This document shows, in pieces, positions 1 through 5,445 of a DNA stretch of 5,445 nt; the stretch's first letter is position 1; each line of letters opens with the position of its first letter. The stretch lies in NCBI GenBank assembly GCA_947177845.1, contig CAMWVZ010000074.1:1-5445 (forward strand), in the 5' to 3' direction. The DNA is from an uncultured Bacteroidales bacterium (GTDB taxonomy: Bacteria; Bacteroidota; Bacteroidia; Bacteroidales; P3). The notes under the pieces are model-generated. The model made no database searches and was not told the DNA's origin. It saw only the letters and a program-made list of their open reading frames with translations. The position numbers were made by a program, and so were the translations under genes.

Positions 1-207
1 TTATCGAACATAACCGCTTTTGGAGAAGGCTTCAAGGAAGGCTTTTTCGTCGGGCAGGAGGGAAGCGTAGTCGCGCGCCAGCAAACGCATCGCGATAGCC
101 GTCTGCTCCTCCTTGAGACGGTTATACGCCTCGTCGCTCAACGAAAGCCCCTCCGCATCCTTGAACTTCAACTCCTTATGAAATAACTTCTCCCAAAAAC
201 GAGCCAT
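1..207 (-). CDS. Small conserved-looking protein of unknown function, 68 residues
   Basis: I do not recognise this protein. It begins MARFWEKLFHKELKF and ends SKSGYVR, with a TAA stop on the first three bases of the window. The ATG at 207 is the most upstream start possible, because a TGA lies in the same frame two codons earlier (211-213). The product is soluble-looking: no signal peptide, no membrane segment, no cysteine, and balanced charge (12 Lys/Arg, 12 Asp/Glu). It has an aromatic and basic N-terminus (residues 3-16), then what look like two or three amphipathic helices (about 24-46 and 52-63). The composition reads like a real helical protein rather than a shadow frame. It is transcribed divergently from the acyl-CoA reductase gene across 62 bp. 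No function can be assigned; it could be a lineage-specific regulator or partner protein, but nothing in the sequence shows this. Confidence 0.6.
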   Translation of the reverse strand: MARFWEKLFHKELKFKDAEGLSLSDEAYNRLKEEQTAIAMRLLARDYASLLPDEKAFLEAFSKSGYVR

Positions 208-231
208 TTCTCACACATTTCAAACAAACGG

Positions 232-239
232 CTAAGATA
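232..239 (-). promoter_or_regulatory. Possible imperfect -7 box for the 68-residue gene
   Basis: Read on the minus strand, these bases are TATCTTAG, one mismatch from the Bacteroidota -7 consensus TAnnTTTG. They lie 24 bp upstream of the ATG at 207. No TTTG is present at the expected -33 distance (about 259-262), so this is a weak call. Confidence 0.25.
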
Positions 240-263
240 CAAAATTTGAATTTGCCGTATCTT
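234..263. repeat. 7-bp inverted repeat in the divergent promoter region
   Basis: AAGATAC (234-240) and GTATCTT (257-263) are perfect inverted copies separated by 16 bp. Each arm largely coincides with a possible -7 box, one on each strand. The symmetry may simply reflect two back-to-back promoters, or it could be an operator for a dimeric regulator. The repeat itself is seen directly; any role is inferred. Confidence 0.4.
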
Positions 264-265
264 TG
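258..265 (+). promoter_or_regulatory. -7 promoter box TATCTTTG upstream of the acyl-CoA reductase gene
   Basis: TATCTTTG matches the Bacteroidota -7 element TAnnTTTG exactly. It ends only 4 bp before the ATG at 270, so the transcript would start at or very near the start codon. No TTTG is found about 19-21 bp upstream; that position instead overlaps the opposing minus-strand box. The longer string CGTATCTTTG occurs again ahead of rpmE2. Confidence 0.5.
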
Positions 266-269
266 AACT

Positions 270-1385
270 ATGGAAACCTACGATTTTGACAAACGCGTGG
301 AAGCCTTCGACCGCTTGGGACAGCTTATGCGGCAAGTCGGACAGGAAGAACCCCTTGCCTGGACGGAATTCGCCACGCTCTTGACGCAAGCCGAGGAAAA
401 TCACCCCTTCTTCACGCCCCCTCACGTACGCTACGCCCTGCGCGAGTGGGGGAGCCACCTCCACACAAACGCCCTGCGGACATGGCTCGAACCCTATCGC
501 CCCCATTTTCCCCTCGCCGAAAGCACCGTGCTGCTCGTTATGGCCGGCAACCTGCCCTTGGTAGGCTTCCACGACTATCTCTGCGGCCTTATGGCAGGCT
601 GCAACCTCCTTGTGAAACTCTCCTCCAAAGACACGCTCCTGTTGCCCTACTTTCACCAAGAACTACGGAAAAACGCCCCCCTCGGCTCGGGCTTGCACCT
701 GCACGAACCCGACCCCGTGCACTTTGTCGCACAAATCCCCGCCGACGGCTTCCACGCCGTCATCGCCACCGGCAACAACAACAGTCACGCATTCTTTTCC
801 CGCCAATTCCAGCACATTCCGCACCTGCTGCGCCACAGCCGCCACGCCTGCGCCCTGCTGCAAGGCAACGAAAGCCCCGAAGAACTGCAAGCCCTCGCCG
901 ACGACATTCTGCTCTATTTCGGCATGGGCTGCCGCAGCGTATCGAAACTGTACGTGCCAGAAAATTATGATTTCCAACCCCTTCTGAACGCCCTTTCCAA
1001 ACGCGGGGAACCCTTGAGGGAAAACACCGCCTACATGCACGCCTACGCGAGCCAAAAAGCCCTGATGACCGTGAACGGACAAAAATTCCTCGACACGGGA
1101 TTTCTTTCGCTCGTCGAAAACGCCTCGCTCGAAAACCCGTTGTCGGTGCTGCACTACGAAACCTACCGCACCCAACAGGAAGTGGAAGAGCAACTTGCGC
1201 ACCTGCAAGAGAACCTGCAATGCGTGGTGGGTGCAGGGCATCTGCCTTTCGGCATCGCCCAGCACCCCGCCTTGGCAGACTATGCCGACGGCGCGGACAC
1301 ACTCGCCTTTTTATGCGATTTTTATCAGGACATTTGCAAAGCCGAAAGAAAATCGTATCTTTGCGCCCCTAAAAACAGAAATTGA
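270..1385 (+). CDS. LuxC-family acyl-CoA reductase, 371 residues
   Basis: This is probably a cytoplasmic NADPH-dependent reductase that converts a fatty acyl-CoA (or acyl thioester) to the aldehyde, as in the LuxC branch of the aldehyde dehydrogenase superfamily. Visible landmarks are VMAGNLPLVGFHD (from residue 90), VKLSSKD (115-121), VIATGNNNS (164-172, probable nucleotide-binding loop) and FGMGCRSVSKLYVP, in which Cys221 is the expected acyl-accepting nucleophile. The length suits the shorter LuxC relatives of Bacteroidota, which occur without luciferase genes, so bioluminescence is not implied. ATG 270 is the most upstream possible start because TGA lies in frame at 264-266; Met20 (327) is the next in-frame ATG. 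The gene ends 3 bp before rpmE2 with no terminator between them, and its last codons contain the rpmE2 promoter. The family call is firm; the physiological substrate is unknown. Confidence 0.85.
   Translation: METYDFDKRVEAFDRLGQLMRQVGQEEPLAWTEFATLLTQAEENHPFFTPPHVRYALREWGSHLHTNALRTWLEPYRPHFPLAESTVLLVMAGNLPLVGFHDYLCGLMAGCNLLVKLSSKDTLLLPYFHQELRKNAPLGSGLHLHEPDPVHFVAQIPADGFHAVIATGNNNSHAFFSRQFQHIPHLLRHSRHACALLQGNESPEELQALADDILLYFGMGCRSVSKLYVPENYDFQPLLNALSKRGEPLRENTAYMHAYASQKALMTVNGQKFLDTGFLSLVENASLENPLSVLHYETYRTQQEVEEQLAHLQENLQCVVGAGHLPFGIAQHPALADYADGADTLAFLCDFYQDICKAERKSYLCAPKNRN
1333..1363 (+). promoter_or_regulatory. Bacteroidota-type promoter for rpmE2, inside the reductase gene
   Basis: A TTTG -33 element (1333-1336) and a TATCTTTG -7 element (1356-1363) are separated by 19 bp, close to the TTTG / TAnnTTTG arrangement known for Bacteroides. 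Both lie within the final codons of the upstream reductase gene, and the -7 box ends 25 bp before the rpmE2 ATG. This is the only one of the candidate promoters in the window with both elements at the right spacing. It would let rpmE2 be expressed strongly and independently of the reductase. Confidence 0.7.
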
Positions 1386-1388
1386 ACC

Positions 1389-1661
1389 ATGAAGAAAGAC
1401 ATCCACCCGAAAGACTATCGTTTTGTTGTATTCAAAGATATGTCGAACGATTATGCGTTTCTGTGCAAATCGACCGTGCAGACCAAAGACACCATTCAAT
1501 GGGAAGACGGCAACGAATATCCTCTCGTGAAGCTTGAAATCTCGAGCGCGTCGCATCCTTTCTTCACCGGCAAGGTGAAGTTGGTGGACACGGCCGGTCG
1601 CGTGGACAAGTTCATGAACAAATACAAAGCTCAGTTGGACAAGAAGAAAACCACGAAATAA
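1389..1661 (+). CDS. rpmE2: 50S ribosomal protein L31, type B (zinc-independent form)
   Basis: L31 is a small large-subunit protein that helps bridge the 50S and 30S subunits. The type B signature is clear: MKKDIHP at the start, DYAFLCKSTVQTKDTIQWEDG in the middle (given here by its ends, residues 21-41), then YPLVKLEISSASHPFFTG and a closing LVDTAGRVDKF. The zinc-binding CxxC motif of type A L31 is absent; the only cysteine is Cys26. The length of 90 residues is normal for this form, with a lysine-rich tail. The ATG sits 3 bp after the reductase stop. There is no good Shine-Dalgarno sequence, as is usual in this phylum. The gene has its own promoter at 1333-1363 and an intrinsic terminator at 1684-1723, so it can be a one-gene transcript as well as the tail of a reductase-rpmE2 message. 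Identification is very secure. Confidence 0.97.
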   Translation: MKKDIHPKDYRFVVFKDMSNDYAFLCKSTVQTKDTIQWEDGNEYPLVKLEISSASHPFFTGKVKLVDTAGRVDKFMNKYKAQLDKKKTTK

Positions 1662-1683
1662 TCGCGGTTTTCCGTTCTACACG

Positions 1684-1723
1684 AAAGATAGCGGGAGTTT
1701 ATGTCTGAACTTCCGCTATTTTT
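1684..1723 (+). terminator. Intrinsic terminator after rpmE2
   Basis: The 12-bp stem ATAGCGGGAGTT (1688-1699) pairs with AACTTCCGCTAT (1708-1719) with one G-U pair, around the 8-nt loop TATGTCTG. The right arm runs into a T-tract (1719-1723). Upstream AAAG (1684-1687) can extend the pairing to 16 bp against these T residues. It lies 22 bp after the rpmE2 stop, a classic position, and would end rpmE2 transcription before the glmU-like gene. Confidence 0.85.
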
Positions 1724-1724
1724 G
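1717..1724 (+). promoter_or_regulatory. Possible -7 box TATTTTTG for the glmU-like gene and lon
   Basis: TATTTTTG fits TAnnTTTG and ends 19 bp before the ATG at 1744, a sensible leader length. It is built from the last bases of the terminator stem plus its T-tract, so the match could be a by-product of the terminator. No TTTG is present 19-21 bp upstream (the bases there are GGGAG); GTTTATG at 1697-1703 is too close to serve as a normal -33 element. Some promoter is expected here because the terminator would otherwise isolate the next two genes. Confidence 0.4.
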
Positions 1725-1743
1725 TAACTGATGATGCCGTAAT

Positions 1744-3003
1744 ATGGAAAAGCTCACCTATCTTTTAGCCGACGAAAAGAACGTCCGCCGGCATTTGCTG
1801 CCTCTCACCTTTACCCGCCCCGTGGCCCTGCTCCGTGTGGGCATCGTTACCCTGCAGGAAAAGTGGAACCGTCTTTTGGGCGAGGACGCGGGCTTTTGGG
1901 TGGAAGACTATCTGCAAGGCAAGTTTGCGGCCCAACCCGCCAAAGCGGACAAACCCGCAGGGAAAGAAGGCAAGTGCCTGATGATAAACGCCTCCGTGAT
2001 TCCCGATGCGGCCTTGGTGCAAGCCCTTGCGACGCTCCGTCCCGACGAAATCTTGGTGCCGGCAAACCCTGCCGACGGAAACATCCTCCCTTGGATTGCC
2101 TTCTATCAGGATACCTCCCGCCTCACCACCTACGAAAGCGGCCTCTGTCAAGACGGCAGGATTTCCAAGTCCTATGACGGCAAAATCCTGCAAATAGGGC
2201 ATCTTTGGGACATCTTCACCCTCAATGGCAAGCAAATTGAAGAGGACCTTTCGGCCATAGCCGCGTGCCGGCTGGGCGCAGACCTGCAAGGGGAGGGCAT
2301 CACCCGCATGGGAAACCACCCCGTGTATGCCGAAGAAGGCGCCCGGGCCGACCATTGCATCATCGACACCACCGAAGGCCCCGTCTACTTGGGGCGGAAC
2401 AGCCGCGTCCTGCCGGGCGCCTATCTCAAAGGGCCCTTGGCCCTTTGCGAGTGCAGCCTCATAAAGGTAGGGGCGAAGATTTACGGAGGCTGCACCTTCG
2501 GCCCGCACTGCAAGGTGGCGGGCGAGGTGGAAAGCAGCGTGATGATAGGCTACAGCAACAAGGCGCACGACGGATTCTTGGGCGACGCGGTTCTGGGCGA
2601 ATGGTGCAACTTGGGCGCGGGAACCAACTGTTCCAACCTCAAGAACGACTACAGCCCCGTGCGCGTGTGGAGCTACGCCGAGGAAAAGTTCGTGAAGACC
2701 GGTCTGCAATTTTGCGGACTCTTTATGGGAGACCATGCCAAAAGCGCCATAGGCACGCAGTTCAACACCGGCACGGTGGTGGGCGTGGCGGCCAATGTGT
2801 TCGCGGCGGGATTTCCCAAAAACTTCATCCCCTCCTTTACGTGGGGCAAGGAAACCTACCGCGTGGAACGCGCCATAGACACCGCGAGGGCCGTATGGGC
2901 GCGCCGGAACAAGGATTTTACCGAACGCGAGGCCGACATTCTCCGCAACATCTACCAACAGACCGTGGAGAACCGCACGCGTTCCCAAAGCGAAGACGCA
3001 TAA
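1744..3003 (+). CDS. GlmU-family sugar nucleotidyltransferase / hexapeptide acetyltransferase, 419 residues
   Basis: This is the probable Bacteroidota replacement for GlmU, making UDP-GlcNAc from glucosamine-1-phosphate, acetyl-CoA and UTP. The N-terminal half (about 1-180) opens with LLADEKNVRRHLLPLTFTRP (7-26). That resembles the divergent nucleotidyltransferase family often annotated only as putative sugar nucleotidyltransferase, and the usual GxGTRM loop of GlmU is missing. From about 196 to 370 there are hexapeptide repeats of a left-handed beta-helix. Within them, NKAHDGFLGD and NLGAGTNCSN align with the GlmU acetyltransferase site: His275, Asn289 and Asn298 match E. coli His363, Asn377 and Asn386 at identical spacing, while Tyr366 is replaced by Phe278. 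A helical charged tail (about 375-419) follows. ATG 1744 is the most upstream ATG in frame, since TGA occurs at 1732-1734. Lon starts 2 bp after the stop, implying an operon. The fold is secure; dual activity is inferred. Confidence 0.82.
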   Translation: MEKLTYLLADEKNVRRHLLPLTFTRPVALLRVGIVTLQEKWNRLLGEDAGFWVEDYLQGKFAAQPAKADKPAGKEGKCLMINASVIPDAALVQALATLRPDEILVPANPADGNILPWIAFYQDTSRLTTYESGLCQDGRISKSYDGKILQIGHLWDIFTLNGKQIEEDLSAIAACRLGADLQGEGITRMGNHPVYAEEGARADHCIIDTTEGPVYLGRNSRVLPGAYLKGPLALCECSLIKVGAKIYGGCTFGPHCKVAGEVESSVMIGYSNKAHDGFLGDAVLGEWCNLGAGTNCSNLKNDYSPVRVWSYAEEKFVKTGLQFCGLFMGDHAKSAIGTQFNTGTVVGVAANVFAAGFPKNFIPSFTWGKETYRVERAIDTARAVWARRNKDFTEREADILRNIYQQTVENRTRSQSEDA

Positions 3004-3005
3004 AA

Positions 3006-5444
3006 ATGGACATGAACAGAAACGATATGATAAGCGATTTGATTGAGGAATTGGCCAATACGATAGAGGCCGAGACCGAGTTCATTCCCCTCATCGGCAA
3101 GGAAGAAGGCGAGACCATGCAGAGCAGCGACGTGCCCGGTGTCTTGCCCGTGTTGCCCGTGCGCAACAACGTGCTCTTTCCCGGAGCGGTGCTTCCCATC
3201 ACCCTTACCCGCGATAAATCGCTCACCCTCATCAAAAAGCACTATAAGGACAAAACGCCCATAGGGGTCTATACCCAACGGCACAAGGAAAACGAAGATC
3301 CCAAGCCCGAAGACCTCTACGAAGTGGGCACCATGGCGCATATCCTCAAGACCCTCAAGATGCCCGACGGCAGCACCACCGTGATTATTCAAGGCACCCG
3401 CCGCATCAAGATGGGGAAGGTGGTGGCGCTCGAACCCTATATGCAGGCCGAGGCCTTGCCCTACGACGACCTCGAACAGAAGAAAGCCAAGGATACCAAG
3501 GCGCTTTTGGATACGGTACGCGACGTATACGCCAAGGTGGTGAAGCTTTCCAATCACATTCCCAACGAATCGCTCTTTGCCGTTCAGAACATAGAGAACA
3601 GCGACATCCTTGTGTATTTCATCGCGGCGGGACTCGAAATCGAAGCCTTCGAGAAACAGGATCTGTTGGAGAAACAGTCCCTTTTCGAAAGGGCGACGGT
3701 GCTGATGAACTACCTCACCCGCAACAAGCAGATGCTGGAGCTCAAGCGCAAGATAGAGACCAAGGCCGAGGCGGACATCTCCCAGCAACAGAAGGAATTT
3801 TTCCTCAATCAGCAACTCAAGACCATTCAGGAAGAGCTGGGCGGCAGTGGCGAACAGGAAATACAGGAGCTGGTGGCGCGGGCCAAGAAGAAAAAGTGGA
3901 GCAAGGAAGTGCAGGCGCATTTCGACAAGGAAGTGAAGAAGACCCAGCGCATCCACACCATGAGCCCCGACTATTCGGTGCAGCTGAACTATCTCAACAT
4001 CCTGCTGGATTTGCCTTGGGAGGAATGCAGCACCGACAACTACGATCTCGACAAGGCCCGCAAGGTGCTCGACAAAGACCACTACGGGCTGGAGAAGGTA
4101 AAGGAGCGCATACTTTCGTATATGGCCGTGCTGCACTTGCGCGGCGATATGAAAGCGCCCATCCTGTGTCTGGTGGGTCCTCCGGGTGTGGGCAAGACCT
4201 CGCTCGGAAAGTCCATCGCCCGCGCCCTCGGCCGCTCGTATGTGCGCATGTCGTTGGGCGGGCTGCACGACGAGGCCGAAATCCGCGGACACCGCAAGAC
4301 CTATATAGGTGCCATGCCGGGACGGGTGATTCAGGGGATGCAGAAAGCGGGCACGTCCAATCCCGTGTTCATGCTCGACGAAATCGACAAGATTTCGGGA
4401 ATGACGGCCAACGGCGACCCTTCGGCCGCCTTGCTCGAACTGCTCGACCCCGAACAGAACAAGGCTTTTCACGACAACTTCCTCGAAGTGGACTACGACC
4501 TGTCGCGCGTGCTGTTCATCGCCACGGCCAACACCGCTTCTTCCATTCATCCCGCCTTGCTCGACCGTATGGAAATCATCGAAGTGCCGAGCTATGTGCT
4601 GCAGGAGAAAATGGAAATCGCCAAGCGGCATTTAGTGCCCAAACAGTTGCAGGAGCACGGCCTCAAGCCCAAGGATATGCAGTTCAGCGACGAGATATTG
4701 TCTTATGTGATAGAAGAATACACGCGCGAAGCCGGGGTGCGGAAACTGGAAAAGAACTTGGCGGGCATCGTGCGCGAAAGAGCCAAGTGTATGGTGGGGA
4801 ACAAGGCGGCCGACAAGAAGAAAGGCGCCAAGCCCGACAAGGCTTTCATCCGCGAGGCGCTGGGCACGCCGGTCTATACCGAACCCGAGATGATGAAGGA
4901 AGACAGGGTGGGGGTGGTGACCGGTCTGGCGTGGACGAGCGTGGGCGGAGACGTGCTCTTTATCGAGGCGGCCTTGGCCAAGGGCAAGGGCGAGCTTTCC
5001 ATGACGGGCAATCTGGGCAAGGTGATGCAGGAATCGGCCACGTTGGCGCACTCGTATATCAAGGCGCACGCCAAGGAGCTGGGCATCAGCCGGTCCATGC
5101 TCGATACCCAACAAGTGTTCATCCACGTACCCGAAGGGGCCACCCCCAAAGACGGTCCCTCGGCGGGCGTATCCATTTTCACGGCCTTGGTGTCGGTCTA
5201 CACGAAACGCAAGGTAAAACGCACGGTGGCGATGACGGGAGAAATCACCCTGCGCGGTCAGGTAACGCCCATAGGCGGGGTGCGCGAGAAACTGCTCGCC
5301 GCCCGACGCGCCGGCATCACCGACATCATCATCTGCAAGCAGAACAAGCCGCAGGTGGAGGAGATTCCCGCCCTCTACCGCAAGGGGCTCCGTATCCACT
5401 ATGCGGAGAAGGTGGAAGACGTGCTCAGGTATGCTTTGGTGTAG
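3006..5444 (+). CDS. lon: ATP-dependent protease Lon (LonA type), 812 residues, complete
   Basis: Lon is a cytoplasmic hexameric protease that unfolds and degrades damaged and regulatory proteins. Domains in order: an acidic extension (1-45), the LON substrate-binding domain starting VLPVLPVRNNVLFPG (46-60), a helical region with QLKTIQEELGG (near 270-280), an AAA+ module and a C-terminal Ser-Lys protease. Walker A is GPPGVGKT (391-398), Walker B FMLDEIDK with Asp458-Glu459, sensor-1 Asn509, arginine finger Arg521 in LLDRME, and sensor-2 Arg579 in REAGVR. The protease dyad is Ser719 (PKDGPSAG) and Lys762 (GGVREKLLAA), 43 residues apart as in E. coli (Ser679, Lys722). No membrane segment is present, which excludes LonB. 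All catalytic residues are intact. I chose ATG 3006, 2 bp after the upstream stop; ATG 3012 and 3027 are alternatives that leave the domains unaffected. No separate promoter is visible, so co-transcription and translational coupling with the glmU-like gene are likely. Confidence 0.97.
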   Translation: MDMNRNDMISDLIEELANTIEAETEFIPLIGKEEGETMQSSDVPGVLPVLPVRNNVLFPGAVLPITLTRDKSLTLIKKHYKDKTPIGVYTQRHKENEDPKPEDLYEVGTMAHILKTLKMPDGSTTVIIQGTRRIKMGKVVALEPYMQAEALPYDDLEQKKAKDTKALLDTVRDVYAKVVKLSNHIPNESLFAVQNIENSDILVYFIAAGLEIEAFEKQDLLEKQSLFERATVLMNYLTRNKQMLELKRKIETKAEADISQQQKEFFLNQQLKTIQEELGGSGEQEIQELVARAKKKKWSKEVQAHFDKEVKKTQRIHTMSPDYSVQLNYLNILLDLPWEECSTDNYDLDKARKVLDKDHYGLEKVKERILSYMAVLHLRGDMKAPILCLVGPPGVGKTSLGKSIARALGRSYVRMSLGGLHDEAEIRGHRKTYIGAMPGRVIQGMQKAGTSNPVFMLDEIDKISGMTANGDPSAALLELLDPEQNKAFHDNFLEVDYDLSRVLFIATANTASSIHPALLDRMEIIEVPSYVLQEKMEIAKRHLVPKQLQEHGLKPKDMQFSDEILSYVIEEYTREAGVRKLEKNLAGIVRERAKCMVGNKAADKKKGAKPDKAFIREALGTPVYTEPEMMKEDRVGVVTGLAWTSVGGDVLFIEAALAKGKGELSMTGNLGKVMQESATLAHSYIKAHAKELGISRSMLDTQQVFIHVPEGATPKDGPSAGVSIFTALVSVYTKRKVKRTVAMTGEITLRGQVTPIGGVREKLLAARRAGITDIIICKQNKPQVEEIPALYRKGLRIHYAEKVEDVLRYALV

Positions 5445-5445
5445 G

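Noticed and set aside
168..659. Antisense open frame (163 codons) over the start of the reductase gene and the divergent promoter
   Set aside because: It would overlap both genes and the intergenic promoter boxes. Its sequence is low-information and the reductase frame shows family motifs.
744..761. 6-bp inverted repeat GACGGC / GCCGTC in the reductase gene
   Set aside because: It is short, inside coding sequence and lacks any associated signal; such repeats are expected by chance.
270..1385. Possibility of a bioluminescence (lux) locus
   Set aside because: Only the LuxC-type reductase is present. There is no luciferase, LuxD or LuxE, and such stand-alone reductases are known in Bacteroidota.
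2427..2447. 8-bp inverted repeat CAAAGGGC / GCCCTTTG with a 5-nt centre inside the glmU-like gene
   Set aside because: It could form a small hairpin but has no T-tract, lies mid-gene and encodes ordinary residues (LKGPLALCE). It is most likely chance in GC-rich coding sequence.
1765..2988. Long antisense open frame (407 codons) opposite the glmU-like gene
   Set aside because: The predicted protein is rich in Gly, His, Ala and Val with no recognisable domain, as expected from the complement of a GC-rich gene. The plus strand carries clear hexapeptide repeats and active-site residues.
2265..3005. Lon reading frame remains open for 247 codons upstream of the chosen start
   Set aside because: The translation of this stretch is Arg-, Gly- and Pro-rich and matches no domain; it is the glmU-like gene read in another frame. 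The homology to Lon begins only after 3006.
2952..4631. Long antisense open frame (559 codons) opposite lon
   Set aside because: It mirrors Lon codons (runs of Leu, His, Phe and Val) and crosses the glmU-lon boundary. The Lon frame is unmistakable from its Walker and catalytic motifs.
4632..5399. Antisense open frame (255 codons) opposite the Lon protease domain
   Set aside because: It is the same compositional artefact, with no domain and no promoter; the plus-strand protease dyad is intact.

Overview
The window looks like core chromosome of a fairly GC-rich member of the Bacteroidota, probably order Bacteroidales. Three points support this. Gene starts lack convincing Shine-Dalgarno sequences but are preceded by TAnnTTTG boxes, the -7 element of the Bacteroidota primary sigma factor. 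The L31 protein is the cysteine-poor type B form. The GlmU-like protein next to lon has the divergent N-terminal half typical of this phylum. I cannot assign a genus. There are no insertion sequences, phage genes, CRISPR arrays, or tRNA or rRNA genes.

Layout: a 68-residue protein of unknown function occupies bases 1-207 on the minus strand. After a 62-bp divergent promoter region, four genes follow on the plus strand: a LuxC-type acyl-CoA reductase (270-1385), type B ribosomal protein L31 rpmE2 (1389-1661), a GlmU-family sugar nucleotidyltransferase/acetyltransferase (1744-3003) and the LonA protease (3006-5444). The window begins on the stop codon of the first gene and ends one base past the lon stop.

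Transcription: the best promoter (TTTG, 19 bp, TATCTTTG) lies inside the last codons of the reductase gene and should drive rpmE2. A strong intrinsic terminator follows rpmE2, and its T-tract overlaps a -7-like box positioned to drive the glmU-like gene. That gene and lon are 2 bp apart with no visible promoter between them, so they very probably form an operon. The reductase has a -7 box only 4 bp before its ATG, which suggests a leaderless message.

Function: the genes are housekeeping or near-housekeeping: translation (L31), supply of UDP-GlcNAc for peptidoglycan and lipid A (GlmU-like), protein quality control (Lon) and fatty acyl-CoA reduction to aldehyde (reductase). I see no new multi-gene system. 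The points worth a second look are the compact regulatory arrangements, the atypical GlmU N-terminal half, the acidic Lon N-terminal extension and the unknown small protein.
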